A stretch of DNA of 64,000 nt from an uncultured Bacteroidales bacterium (GTDB lineage Bacteria; Bacteroidota; Bacteroidia; Bacteroidales; UBA932). The notes beneath the pieces were generated by a model. That model was not told the DNA's origin, did no database searches, and saw only the letters and a program-made list of their open reading frames with translations. How positions within the stretch are numbered: position 1 is the first letter of the stretch; the number at the start of each line of letters is the position of its first letter. Made by a program: the position numbers and the translations under genes. Positions 24,348 to 32,950 of the stretch are shown piece by piece. Location: NCBI GenBank assembly GCA_900318355.1, contig ONKE01000024.1, positions 62,001 through 126,000 of the forward strand, read 5' to 3'.

Positions 24348-25352
24348 CTACATCTGACGCAGTATTTCAAGCTGCTCAGGAGTATAGAGAATGCTGTCGA
24401 TGAAGGCGGGATTAAGGCGTACAAGTACCATGAAGACGGCCAGCGCGAGAAGGGCAAGGACGACAAGGGCGAGGACTATCCAGAGGAAAACGTGTTTTTT
24501 GGAAGACGGGCGAGGCTGCTTGACCTCAAGCGTATCCTCCATGTTGTCGGCCGTTACCATGGCCTCTTCAACGGCGTATTCTGCCGCAGCCGGTTCCTCT
24601 GCCGGCGCAACTTCTTCAAATACCTCAGCAGCTGGTTCGGCCGCAGGTTCAGGCTCAGCGACAACAGGCTCGGCCGCGGGCGCAACCTCGGCAGCTGGTT
24701 CTTCTGCCGGCGCGACTTCTTCAACTACGTCAGCAACTGGTTCTTCTGCCGGCGCGACTTCTTCAACTACCTCAGCAGCAGCTGGTTCGGCCGCAGGTTC
24801 AGTCTCGGCGACAACTGGATCGGCCGCTGGCTCCGGCTCGGCGACAACTGCCTCGGCTACGGCAGGCTCGTCGGGAAGGATGGCGCGAAGCCCGGCGACG
24901 GCAGCGGAAACCTGCTGCGGAGTCTCACTATGGGTCTTCAGGGAGACAGGCTCGAGACCGAAGCCGGCGGGATAGATGTCAAGGTCTTCGTCGGCGACAA
25001 AGAAAAAATTGTTTTCACGTGTGGCGCGAAGACGGCCCAGCCCCGGGAACACCACGGTCTTTCGCTCCTCCAGGATGGACTTCATCTCCGAAAGGAAATC
25101 GCTCAGGACCCGCCGGGCGTCAGCCTCGTCGATCTGGTTGGTGCGGGCGTAGAAGGACGACAGCAACGTGTCGGTATCATCTTGACGCTGACGGAAATAG
25201 AGCCGGCGATATGGCGGCTGGACGGTGTAGCCCCTGTCGGAAAAAGATGCCGGAACGACCTCGGCCACGAAACACCCGACGCCCGGGAGCGTCACTTCAT
25301 CGTTGTCAAGGATCAGTTCCTTGACCATCTTGGATAACAGGTCGATATTCAT
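24348..25352 (-). CDS. HU-CCDC81-like domain protein with Ala/Pro/Glu repeat linker
   Basis: 334 residues. Residues 1-140 resemble the bacterial HU-CCDC81 domains, a pair of HU-like folds ('LILDNDEVTLPGVGCFVAE', 'ERKTVVFPGLGRLRATREN') found in Bacteroidota. Residues about 155-265 are a low-complexity repeat of AEPAAEP, VVEEVAPAEEP and similar units. A single membrane helix follows ('VFLWIVLALVVLALLALAVF', about 287-307), then a short tail. Other members carry a SPOR peptidoglycan-binding domain; none is visible here. Inference: an inner-membrane protein whose HU-like part faces the cytoplasm. Function unknown. Confidence 0.75.
   Translation of the reverse strand: MNIDLLSKMVKELILDNDEVTLPGVGCFVAEVVPASFSDRGYTVQPPYRRLYFRQRQDDTDTLLSSFYARTNQIDEADARRVLSDFLSEMKSILEERKTVVFPGLGRLRATRENNFFFVADEDLDIYPAGFGLEPVSLKTHSETPQQVSAAVAGLRAILPDEPAVAEAVVAEPEPAADPVVAETEPAAEPAAAEVVEEVAPAEEPVADVVEEVAPAEEPAAEVAPAAEPVVAEPEPAAEPAAEVFEEVAPAEEPAAAEYAVEEAMVTADNMEDTLEVKQPRPSSKKHVFLWIVLALVVLALLALAVFMVLVRLNPAFIDSILYTPEQLEILRQM
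24590..24860. repeat. Degenerate tandem repeat inside the HU-CCDC81-like gene
   Basis: Units of roughly 40-45 bp (for example around 24690-24732 and 24733-24776) recur with small changes and code for the Ala/Pro/Glu linker. Their unit length keeps the reading frame, so copy number could vary without disrupting the protein. Confidence 0.7.
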
Positions 25353-25372
25353 GTCCGAAGTCTTTTAGTTCC

Positions 25373-25380
25373 CAAAGATA
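25373..25380 (-). promoter_or_regulatory. -7 element of the HU-CCDC81-like gene
   Basis: TATCTTTG on the minus strand, about 20 bp before the ATG at 25352. It lies back to back with the tRNA promoter at 25402-25432, so the two divergent promoters share about 20 bp of A/T-rich DNA. Confidence 0.55.
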
Positions 25381-25401
25381 AGAAAAAAATCGTGAAAAAA
25401 A

Positions 25402-25432
25402 TTTGGAGAACCGGGAATTTGTTGTACCTTTG
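25402..25432 (+). promoter_or_regulatory. tRNA-Asn promoter
   Basis: TTTG at 25402-25405 and TACCTTTG at 25425-25432 with a 19-bp spacer, a perfect consensus. The roughly 50-nt leader before the tRNA contains a TCCCGG/CCGGGA hairpin (about 25435-25455). Confidence 0.75.
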
Positions 25433-25485
25433 CAATCCCGGAACGAAAAACCGGGATGTAACCCGGGTCAAATCCGGAAAAATAT

Positions 25486-25559
25486 TCCTCTTTAGCTCAG
25501 TTGGTTAGAGCACCTGACTGTTAATCAGGGGGTCGTAGGTTCAAGTCCTACAAGGGGAG
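25486..25559 (+). tRNA. tRNA-Asn (GTT anticodon)
   Basis: A 74-nt cloverleaf: acceptor arms TCCTCTT and AAGGGGA pair with one G-T wobble, the D-arm has AGCTCAGTTGGTTAGAGC, the anticodon loop is CTGTTAA (anticodon GTT), and the T-arm GTAGG-TTCAAGT-CCTAC is perfect. CCA is not encoded (the next bases are CCC). Confidence 0.95.
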
Positions 25560-25562
25560 CCC

Positions 25563-25605
25563 AAGCGGACAAATTGTTAGGAATGACAGTTTGTCCGCTT
25601 TCTTT
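25563..25605 (+). terminator. tRNA-Asn terminator
   Basis: An 11-bp perfect stem (25563-25573 AAGCGGACAAA with 25590-25600 TTTGTCCGCTT) followed by TCTTTTTC, right after the tRNA. Confidence 0.85.
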
Positions 25606-25683
25606 TTCTGCGTAATTCCCTGATTTCTTACCCAACGGTCGTCCTAATCCAGGAATGGGGCGTATTGATTCTTTGCGAAATAT

Positions 25684-25736
25684 TATGATATATCAAATAT
25701 TTTATATATTTTTGCGGCAGAATATATGATATATCA
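25684..25736. promoter_or_regulatory. Twin palindromic operators and promoter of the HipBA pair
   Basis: The 12-bp palindrome TATGATATATCA occurs at 25684-25695 and again at 25725-25736, 41 bp apart (about four helical turns, so on the same DNA face). The -7 element TATTTTTG at 25707-25714 lies between them. The second copy is embedded in the longer palindrome ATATGATATATCATAT. This arrangement is what is expected for autorepression by the XRE-type antitoxin encoded directly downstream. Confidence 0.75.
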
Positions 25737-25740
25737 TATT

Positions 25741-26031
25741 ATGGAAAAACAACAAACCGTGTTTGATGTCATCGCTGCGCTGGGCATGCGATTCAAAGCG
25801 TATAGAAAGGCCGTCGGCCTTTCACAGCAGGAAATCCGCCGGAAGACCGGGGTGGCCTTATCCACGATCAGTTTGTTTGAAAACGGCAAAGGCCAAGGAC
25901 TCTCGCTGTCGCATTTTTGCCTTCTGCTGAGAGCGCTTGACTTGGAAATGGACCCGGCGGTGTTCATCCCGGATGCCTTCCGGAGCGATTTGGCCGGGCT
26001 ATGGGAGAAACAGAATAAGTCATTCAAATAA
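25741..26031 (+). CDS. XRE-family antitoxin (HipB-like)
   Basis: 96 residues from the ATG at 25741. An in-frame ATG at 25726 would add five residues encoded by the operator itself and is less likely. A Cro/C1-type helix-turn-helix covers about residues 12-70 ('RFKAYRKAVGLSQQEIRRKTGVALSTISLFENGKG'). It is followed 22 bp later by a HipA-type kinase gene. Role: binds the two upstream palindromes, represses the operon and neutralises the kinase; inferred from family and gene order. Confidence 0.8.
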   Translation: MEKQQTVFDVIAALGMRFKAYRKAVGLSQQEIRRKTGVALSTISLFENGKGQGLSLSHFCLLLRALDLEMDPAVFIPDAFRSDLAGLWEKQNKSFK

Positions 26032-26053
26032 AAATTCCTAAACAGAGCATGAA

Positions 26054-27340
26054 ATGAATGGCAATGTGGTAAAAGTGGTCCTATGGGGGAAAACCGTAGG
26101 TTATTTGTCATGGGATAAGACCGACTGGAGAAGAGAAACATCGATCTTCCAATTTGACCGGGGTTTTTTATCTCTCGGATGGGATATCTCCCCGATGCAG
26201 TTGTCGATTTCCTCGAAAGTGGCTCACAGCGGTCTGGATATCCGTGGCGGCAGTCCTAAGGATGTCTTCAAAGGCCTGCCTCCCGTTTTTGCCGATTCCC
26301 TGCCGGACCATTGGGGCAACTCCCTGTTCCGTTCTTGGGCGAAAGAGCATCACGTGGGCATGAAGGACGTGTCTCCCGTGGACTACCTTTCCTTTATCGG
26401 CAAAAGAGGGATGGGAGCTCTGGAATACTTACCCGAGGCCATTGCGGACGAAGACTTGCCTTTTGACGTGGATGTCAATCGCCTGTATGCCTTTGCCCAA
26501 AGCGTGCTTGAGGAGCGGGGCGAAGTCCAGTTTACGACGGACAGAGAACTTCTGTGGCAAGATCTGATTAAACTCGGGACATCCCCCGGAGGGAAGCGTC
26601 CGAAAGCTTTGATTGCCGTGAATCCGGCGGAAGGTACCATCAAATCCGGACAGGTCCTTCTCCCTCCGGGATATGATTACTATGTCCTCAAGTATGACAA
26701 CGGGAACGATTTGTTTCCCTATGCCAGGATGGAATTCTCCTACTCACGGATGTGCAGGGACGCAGGGATAAAGACGCCCTATACGGAGTTGCGGCCCTTT
26801 GACAAGGCGACCCATTTGTTGGTCAAGCGTTTTGACCGGGTCGATGGGGAGAAAGTGCACATGCAGTCGTTACGGGCCATCCATGGCGAAACCCGGTCCT
26901 ACGAGGAAGCCTTCGATGTCATGGAAAGGATGGGTTTGGATTACGAAGATAAGGAGCAGTTGTTCAGAAGGATGGTATTCAATGTGACAGGAGGGAATAT
27001 TGATGATCATGACAAGAATATATCCTTCCTGATGGACAAAACCGGCAGATGGTCTCTCGCTCCGGCCTACGACGTCGTCTATAGTATCGACCCCGATACC
27101 CTTTATGCACAAAAGGGGCAGTTTATGAGTATCCAGGGCAAACACCAAGGCATCACGGTAAAGGACATGGTTGCCCTCGCCAGATATTACAGCATCAACC
27201 GGCCGGACCGGATTATCGAGCAGGTCATGGACATCATTTCCAAAGCCGATGACTACTTAAGGCAGGATGGCGTACCTCCGACTGCCATTCATACCATCAT
27301 GTCTGAACTGAATGAGAAGCACGCTGAGTTGAAGGCATAA
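26054..27340 (+). CDS. hipA: HipA-family serine/threonine kinase toxin
   Basis: 428 residues, a full-length HipA with N-terminal subdomain (about 1-110, 'VLWGKTVGYLSWD...PPVFADSLPDHWGNSLF') and kinase core. 'SPGGKRPKALI' corresponds to the ATP-loop region, 'VKRFDR' supplies the lysine-type contact, 'GGNIDDHDKNISFL' (about residue 310-323) holds the catalytic Asp and Asn, and 'LAPAYDVVYS' the metal-binding Asp. HipA kinases phosphorylate aminoacyl-tRNA synthetases or related targets and cause growth arrest; the target here is unknown. GC content is somewhat lower than in neighbouring genes, in line with a mobile accessory pair next to a tRNA. Confidence 0.85.
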   Translation: MNGNVVKVVLWGKTVGYLSWDKTDWRRETSIFQFDRGFLSLGWDISPMQLSISSKVAHSGLDIRGGSPKDVFKGLPPVFADSLPDHWGNSLFRSWAKEHHVGMKDVSPVDYLSFIGKRGMGALEYLPEAIADEDLPFDVDVNRLYAFAQSVLEERGEVQFTTDRELLWQDLIKLGTSPGGKRPKALIAVNPAEGTIKSGQVLLPPGYDYYVLKYDNGNDLFPYARMEFSYSRMCRDAGIKTPYTELRPFDKATHLLVKRFDRVDGEKVHMQSLRAIHGETRSYEEAFDVMERMGLDYEDKEQLFRRMVFNVTGGNIDDHDKNISFLMDKTGRWSLAPAYDVVYSIDPDTLYAQKGQFMSIQGKHQGITVKDMVALARYYSINRPDRIIEQVMDIISKADDYLRQDGVPPTAIHTIMSELNEKHAELKA

Positions 27341-27459
27341 TACCTGCACGTCCGGGACGCATGGATATTGGATAGATGGAAAAGCCGCGCGGGGCGGCAC
27401 GGCAGCTTGCTTATTTCGGAAAATCGGACTATATTAGCAGTTGAAACAAAGCCGTTTAT

Positions 27460-29730
27460 ATGAACAGTATCTTCAGAGCATTTAAAGGCGGCCGGGCGGC
27501 TGCCATTTTTCTTGTTTTCGCACTATCATGCAGCGGGCCGGCGGAGATGAAGCCCCTCGAGGAGCTTTCCTCGCCTGACGGAAGCCTCAAAGCGGCGTTC
27601 TACCTCTCGCCGGAAGGTGCGCCGTCATATTCGCTCAGCCGTGACAGCGCATCAGTCATCCTGCCGAGCGCCCTCGGATACGTCCTTGAGGACGGCCGCG
27701 ACCTGACTTCCGGCTTCAGCGTCGACACGGTGGAGCGCAGTTCGCACGACGGGACCTGGAACCCGGTCTGGGGCGAGGAAGCCGAAATCCGCGACTGCTA
27801 CAACAGCCTGCTTGTCAAGATGTCGCGAGAAGACGGAGTGAGGATGGACGTGCGCTTCCGCCTGTATGACGACGGATTTGCGTTCCGCTACGAGTTCCCT
27901 GCGGACAATTCGCTCGTCTACTTCAACGTGAAGGATGAAAAATCGGAGTTCGCGATGGCCGGGGACCACACCGCCTGGTGGATAAGCGGCGACTACGACA
28001 CCCAGGAATACGCCTTCACCAAGAGCCGCCTCTCCGAAATCGGCAGTCTCTCCGACGGTGCCCGCATGCACAACGCCTCGCAGACTGGCTTCTCAAAGAC
28101 GGCCGTCCAGACCGCCCTCCAGATGAAGACGGACGACGGTCTCTATATCAATATACACGAAGCGGCCGTTGTGGACTATCCGACGACCAACCTCGACTAC
28201 GACCCTTCCAGGCGCGTATTCACGACGTGGCTGACTCCGGACGCCGAGGGCGTCAAGGGGCGGCTTCAGGCTCCGTGCCACAGCCCGTGGCGCAGCATCA
28301 TGGTCGTCGATGACGCCCGCAAGGTGCTCGCGTCGAGGCTCATCCTCAATCTCAACGAGCCCTGCGCCATCGAAGACGTGAGCTGGATCCACCCCGTCAA
28401 GTACGTAGGCGTATGGTGGGAGATGATTTCCGGCACCGGCGCATGGGCCTACACCGACGACTTCCCGTCTGTCCAAATCGGCAAGACCGACTATTCCGCA
28501 GCAAGGCCCAACGGCCGCCACAGCGCCAATAACGACAACGTGCGCCGCTACATCGATTTCGCCTCCGAAAACGGATTCGACGCCGTCCTCGTCGAGGGTT
28601 GGAACGTCGGCTGGGAGGATTGGTTCGGCCACCAGAAGGATTTCGTGTTCGACTTCATCACCCCCTATCCGGATTTCGACATCAAGGCGCTGAACGCCTA
28701 TGCCCATTCCAAGGGCGTGCGGCTTGTCATGCACCATGAAACCTCCTCGGCGACAACCAACTACGACCGCTGGATCGACCCCGCCTACGACCTTATGAAC
28801 CGCTACGGCTACGATGCCGTCAAGAGCGGATACGTAGGCAACATCATCCCCTACGGCGAGCACCATTACTCCCAGTCGATCATCAACCACTATCTGAGGG
28901 CCGTCCAAAAGGCTGCGGACCATCATATAATGGTCAACGCCCACGAGGCCGTGCGCCCGACCGGCCTTTGCCGCACCTGGCCAAATCTCATCGGCAACGA
29001 GGCTGCGATGGGCACCGAGTTCCGCGCCTCGATTCCTCCGGGCCATCCGGCCATCCTCCCGTTTACCCGTCTGCAGGGCGGGCCGATGGACTATACTCCC
29101 GGCATCTTCGAGCAGGATCTTTCCGCCCTGAGACCGGGCGACACCGGCCGTTTCCGCTTCACGCTGTGCAACCAGCTCGGCATCTACGTCACCTTCTATT
29201 CCCCGCTCCAGATGGCAGCCGACGTCCCGTGGCATTATGAAAAATTCCCCGACGCGTTCCAGTTCATCCGGGACGTGGCAGTGGACTGGGACAGAAGCAT
29301 TTACCTTGAGGCCGAGCCCAGTGAGATCATCGTTACGGCACGTCATCCGAAGCTCGCCACGCTCAACGCCTCCGCCGAAGGAGTCGCAAAACTTCCGGAC
29401 GGCAGGAAGGATGCGGTTTCCGGCGCCGCCCGCTTCGTCTATGCCCTCCCCGAAGGGGTCAATTCCCTGAAAGGCGCCAAGCCCCACGACGTGTGGTATG
29501 TCGGCGGCATCGTAGGGGAAGAAGCGCGCACGACCACCTTCCGGCTCGACTTCCTCAAGGAAGGCGCCCGCTACGAGGCAACCCTCTACGCAGACGGTCC
29601 TGAGGCTGATTATGAGACCGCCCCGCAGTCATATACGATTACCCGCAGCGTGGTCACGGCGGAAGACTCCATGACGGTCCGCATGGCCCGCTCGGGAGGT
29701 TTCGCGCTCTCCCTGAGGGAAATATTCTGA
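27460..29730 (+). CDS. GH97 alpha-glucosidase-like lipoprotein (SusB type, inverting)
   Basis: 756 residues. An N-terminal hydrophobic segment ending 'FALSCSGPAE' suggests a lipoprotein (Cys in a lipobox). The layout is that of glycoside hydrolase family 97: N-terminal beta-sandwich, central barrel and C-terminal beta domain. Glu427 ('MHHETS'), Glu496 ('VNAHEAV') and Glu520 ('AMGTEF') have spacings of 69 and 24, equal to the spacing I recall for SusB Glu439, Glu508 and Glu532, which points to the inverting, glucosidase branch rather than the retaining galactosidase branch. No SusC/SusD genes are adjacent. Probable role: periplasmic or surface cleavage of alpha-glucosides. Confidence 0.9.
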   Translation: MNSIFRAFKGGRAAAIFLVFALSCSGPAEMKPLEELSSPDGSLKAAFYLSPEGAPSYSLSRDSASVILPSALGYVLEDGRDLTSGFSVDTVERSSHDGTWNPVWGEEAEIRDCYNSLLVKMSREDGVRMDVRFRLYDDGFAFRYEFPADNSLVYFNVKDEKSEFAMAGDHTAWWISGDYDTQEYAFTKSRLSEIGSLSDGARMHNASQTGFSKTAVQTALQMKTDDGLYINIHEAAVVDYPTTNLDYDPSRRVFTTWLTPDAEGVKGRLQAPCHSPWRSIMVVDDARKVLASRLILNLNEPCAIEDVSWIHPVKYVGVWWEMISGTGAWAYTDDFPSVQIGKTDYSAARPNGRHSANNDNVRRYIDFASENGFDAVLVEGWNVGWEDWFGHQKDFVFDFITPYPDFDIKALNAYAHSKGVRLVMHHETSSATTNYDRWIDPAYDLMNRYGYDAVKSGYVGNIIPYGEHHYSQSIINHYLRAVQKAADHHIMVNAHEAVRPTGLCRTWPNLIGNEAAMGTEFRASIPPGHPAILPFTRLQGGPMDYTPGIFEQDLSALRPGDTGRFRFTLCNQLGIYVTFYSPLQMAADVPWHYEKFPDAFQFIRDVAVDWDRSIYLEAEPSEIIVTARHPKLATLNASAEGVAKLPDGRKDAVSGAARFVYALPEGVNSLKGAKPHDVWYVGGIVGEEARTTTFRLDFLKEGARYEATLYADGPEADYETAPQSYTITRSVVTAEDSMTVRMARSGGFALSLREIF

Positions 29731-29765
29731 CGACTGAGACCGGCGGAAAAAGAAAACGCCAAAAC

Positions 29766-29797
29766 GTTGCGCATATGCGTTTTTTTGAGTAAGTTTG
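29766..29797 (+). promoter_or_regulatory. recG promoter, leaving almost no leader
   Basis: TAAGTTTG at 29790-29797 matches the -7 consensus; GTTG at about 29765-29768 is 21 bp upstream. The ATG of recG is at 29802, only 5 bp after the -7 element, so the transcript would be leaderless or nearly so. A perfect palindrome CGCATATGCG (29770-29779) with a run of seven T (29780-29786) sits in the spacer and may be the weak terminator of the GH97 gene. Confidence 0.5.
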
Positions 29798-29801
29798 CAG
29801 T

Positions 29802-32018
29802 ATGCTGACGGATACGCTCAATTCCGACATACAGTACCTTCCGGGCGTGGGTCCGAAGAGGGCTGCACTCCTTCGCAGCGAACTCGGCGTAACCACGGTA
29901 GGAGACCTTCTGCGCGTATATCCGTTCCGCTACATCGACCGCAGCAGCGTCCAGCGCATCGCCGACGTCCAGCCCGATTCGGCATTCATACAGGTCCAGG
30001 CGCGGGTCGTCAGCGCAACCCTCATGGCCCAGGGCGGCCGCATCGTCTACATGCGCAGCACTTCCGGCGCAGTCCGCGGCGACGGCACAATCCCCGGCTA
30101 CAACGGCGCTACCCCCTCCCTCAAGGAAATCAAATACAACACCGTCAAGCGCCTGAGCGTCCTGGTCGACGACGGTTCCGGCCAGATGGAAATGGTGTTT
30201 TTCAAGGGCATACGCTACACATTCGAAAGGCTGGAGCCCGGCATGACCTTCCTCTTTTTCGGCAAACCGGCCATGTTCGGCACCCGCATGAACATAGTCC
30301 ATCCCGAAATCGACAACCCCGTCCCGGTGGGGCAGACCGCCCAGGGCATAATGACCGGAGTCTACAACTCCACCGAAAAGCTCAAGAACGCGGGGATCAC
30401 CACCAGGGTGATGAACCGCCTGATGGACAATGCCCTCGCCACGTCGCTGGGCGAAGTCCGCGAGACGCTGCCGCAATACGTCCTGCAGGAAAAAGGCCTG
30501 GTCTCCCTGCAATACGCTCTCAAAAACATACATTTCCCGACCGACGCCGAGGCGCTGCGCAAAGCCCAGTACAGGCTCAAGTTCGAGGAACTTTTCCTCC
30601 TGCAGCTGGCCCTGCTCAAGCAGAAATATATCCGCAGCCGCGGCGAGAAAGGCATCCCTATGCCAAAGGTCGGGCCGGCCTTCAACCGCTGCTACGAGTC
30701 TCTCCCCTACGAACTTACCGGCGCCCAGAAACGCGTAATCCGGGAAATCCGTTCAGACATGATGAGCGGCTCGCAGATGAACCGCCTGCTTCAGGGAGAC
30801 GTCGGTTCGGGCAAGACGATGGTCGCGGTCCTTTCCGCCCTTATCGCCGTCGGCAACGGATGCCAGGCATGCATCATGGCGCCGACCGAAGTACTTGCAC
30901 AGCAGCATTTTGCCAACATAAGCCGCTACCTGGCACCAACCGGCGTTGAAGTCCGCCTCCTGACCGGCAACACCCGCGCGGCGGCACGCAGGGAAATACA
31001 CGCCGGCCTCGAAGACGGTTCCATCGGCATCATCGTCGGCACCCACGCCCTCATCGAAGACACCGTCCGCTTCCGCAAGCTGGGCCTGGCCATCATCGAC
31101 GAACAGCACCGTTTCGGCGTCGAGCAACGCGCCCGCCTCTGGAACAAAAACACCGACGGCGTTCCGCCCCATGTGCTGGTGATGACGGCGACCCCTATCC
31201 CCCGCACACTCGCCATGACCCTCTACGGCGACCTCGACATCTCCGTAATCGACGAAATGCCGCCCGGACGAAAGCCCATCCAAACGCTTCAGATAACCGA
31301 GCACAAACGCCCGGCACTCAACAAGTTCATGCGCGACCAGATTGCCCTGGGCCGCCAGGTGTTCGTAGTCTATCCCCTCATATTCGAGAGCGAAAAACTC
31401 GACTACCAGAACCTCCAGCAAGGCTACGAACGCATCGTGGCCGATTTCCCCTTCCCGCCCTACAAAGTGGCTATAGTCCACGGCCAGCAGCCTGTCGAAG
31501 AAAAGACATTCAACATGGACGCATTCGCGGCGGGACGCGCCAACATACTCGTTTCAACCACAGTCATCGAGGTCGGCGTCGACGTGCCGAACGCCAGCGT
31601 AATGGTCATAGAAAGCGCCGAGCGATTCGGTCTGAGCCAGCTCCACCAGCTGCGCGGACGCGTCGGCCGGGGAAGCGACAAATCCTACTGCGTCCTGGTC
31701 CACGGCATGAAAGTGAGCAAGGAATCCCAGAAGCGCCTCGACCTTCTGTGCCAGACCGAAGACGGTTTCGTGCTGGCCGAGGAAGACATGAAAATGCGCG
31801 GCCCGGGCGACCTTGAAGGCACCCAGCAGAGCGGCCTCCCCGTCTCCCTCGGGATCGCATCGCTGGCAAGGGACGGACGCATCCTCTCCGACGCCCGCGA
31901 CTACGCCGACTTCATCCTCGCCGGCGACCCCGCCCTGGAGAAGCCCCAGAACGAGCCGCTTGCCCGCGAGCTGAGGAAAGACAAATACGAAAAACACGAT
32001 TACAGCCAGATAAGCTGA
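29802..32018 (+). CDS. recG: ATP-dependent DNA helicase RecG
   Basis: 738 residues. N-terminal helix-hairpin-like start ('IQYLPGVGPKRAALLRSELGV') and OB-fold wedge, then the superfamily 2 helicase core: Walker A 'GDVGSGKTMVA' (about residue 333), 'DEQHRFGVEQRA' (DEAH-like motif II), 'MTATPIPRTLAMTLYGDLD' (motif III) and 'QLRGRVGRG' (motif VI). The C-terminus has the RecG 'GPGDLEGTQQSG' motif. Role: fork reversal and branch migration in repair. It shares one base with the WYL gene (TGATG). Confidence 0.95.
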   Translation: MLTDTLNSDIQYLPGVGPKRAALLRSELGVTTVGDLLRVYPFRYIDRSSVQRIADVQPDSAFIQVQARVVSATLMAQGGRIVYMRSTSGAVRGDGTIPGYNGATPSLKEIKYNTVKRLSVLVDDGSGQMEMVFFKGIRYTFERLEPGMTFLFFGKPAMFGTRMNIVHPEIDNPVPVGQTAQGIMTGVYNSTEKLKNAGITTRVMNRLMDNALATSLGEVRETLPQYVLQEKGLVSLQYALKNIHFPTDAEALRKAQYRLKFEELFLLQLALLKQKYIRSRGEKGIPMPKVGPAFNRCYESLPYELTGAQKRVIREIRSDMMSGSQMNRLLQGDVGSGKTMVAVLSALIAVGNGCQACIMAPTEVLAQQHFANISRYLAPTGVEVRLLTGNTRAAARREIHAGLEDGSIGIIVGTHALIEDTVRFRKLGLAIIDEQHRFGVEQRARLWNKNTDGVPPHVLVMTATPIPRTLAMTLYGDLDISVIDEMPPGRKPIQTLQITEHKRPALNKFMRDQIALGRQVFVVYPLIFESEKLDYQNLQQGYERIVADFPFPPYKVAIVHGQQPVEEKTFNMDAFAAGRANILVSTTVIEVGVDVPNASVMVIESAERFGLSQLHQLRGRVGRGSDKSYCVLVHGMKVSKESQKRLDLLCQTEDGFVLAEEDMKMRGPGDLEGTQQSGLPVSLGIASLARDGRILSDARDYADFILAGDPALEKPQNEPLARELRKDKYEKHDYSQIS

Positions 32019-32950
32019 TGGTCTCCGAATTGATAAGCAAATACATCTGGCTGGTCCAGACGGTCTTGAAGGCAGGCTCCGGAGGGCTTACCTTCGAAGA
32101 CATAGCCTCGCGCTGGGAAGACCGCTGGGACAGCGACTACCCCCGCCGGACCTTCATCAACCACCGCCAGGCAGTCGCCGACATTTTCGGGATAGAGATC
32201 GAGTGCAACCGTTCCACCAACCGCTACAGCATCCGCTACAGCGATGCCCTCGAGGGCAATTCCGGAGCGGCATGGCTCATCAACACCTTCACGGTGAGCA
32301 ACCTGCTTTCGCTCTCGAGGGAGCGCCTGTCCGGGCGCGTGTCGGTGGAAAACATCCCTTCCGGACAGACCTGGCTCACACCCCTGATGGAAGCCATGAC
32401 GAAAGGGGTCGAGGTCAGTTTCCGCTACCAGAAATACACCTCCGACTCGGGCGACATCCTCCACGTCAGGCCATACGCCGTGAAAGAGGCTGAAAGGCGC
32501 TGGTATCTCGTGGGATGGTGCCTCGAGAGAGACGCCATGCGCGTTTACGGGCTCGACCGCATACGCGAGCTGACCCTCACAGGCAGCCATTTCCGCATGG
32601 ACCCGTCATTCGACATCGACGTCCTCCTTGCCGACAGCTTCGGCATTTACCTTCCGGAAGACGGGCAGAAGGCGCTGCCAATAGTCTTCCGCGCCACGCA
32701 GAGGGAGGCCCGGTACCTCCGGGACCTGCCCATCCACCCTTCCCAGGTCGAACTTCCCGAAGAGCCGGACCATCCGACCCACCCGGCCGTTTTCCGCATC
32801 CGCGTCATCCCCAACGAAGCCCTGCTGCTCGAACTTACCCGCCGCGGCGACCGCATCGACATCGTCTCCCCGGCAGAAATCAGGGAAAAGGTCATGCAGG
32901 AGCACCGGAAAGCCCTTCAACTCGAAACAAACAACAATACCGGTATATGA
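32018..32950 (+). CDS. WYL-domain transcriptional regulator
   Basis: 310 residues. An N-terminal winged-helix segment (about 1-80, 'FEDIASRWEDRWDSDYPRRTFINHR') is followed by a WYL domain ('VEVSFRYQKYT', 'RWYLVGWCLERDAMRVYGLDRI') and a WCX-like C-terminal region. WYL domains sense nucleic acids or small molecules and often regulate DNA-damage or defence genes; linkage to recG fits a damage-related role, but this is inference. It overlaps recG by 1 bp and the peptidase gene by 4 bp. Confidence 0.85.
   Translation: MVSELISKYIWLVQTVLKAGSGGLTFEDIASRWEDRWDSDYPRRTFINHRQAVADIFGIEIECNRSTNRYSIRYSDALEGNSGAAWLINTFTVSNLLSLSRERLSGRVSVENIPSGQTWLTPLMEAMTKGVEVSFRYQKYTSDSGDILHVRPYAVKEAERRWYLVGWCLERDAMRVYGLDRIRELTLTGSHFRMDPSFDIDVLLADSFGIYLPEDGQKALPIVFRATQREARYLRDLPIHPSQVELPEEPDHPTHPAVFRIRVIPNEALLLELTRRGDRIDIVSPAEIREKVMQEHRKALQLETNNNTGI

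Noticed and set aside
24590..24860. Regularly spaced repeats considered as a CRISPR array
   Set aside because: The repeats are coding, in frame, without unique spacers, and there are no cas genes.
28093..29487. 464-codon minus-strand frame inside GH97
   Set aside because: Antisense shadow without recognisable features.
32515..32946. Extended N-terminus for the S9 peptidase
   Set aside because: The added sequence is an Arg/Pro-rich shadow of the WYL gene; the lipoprotein signal begins at 32947.
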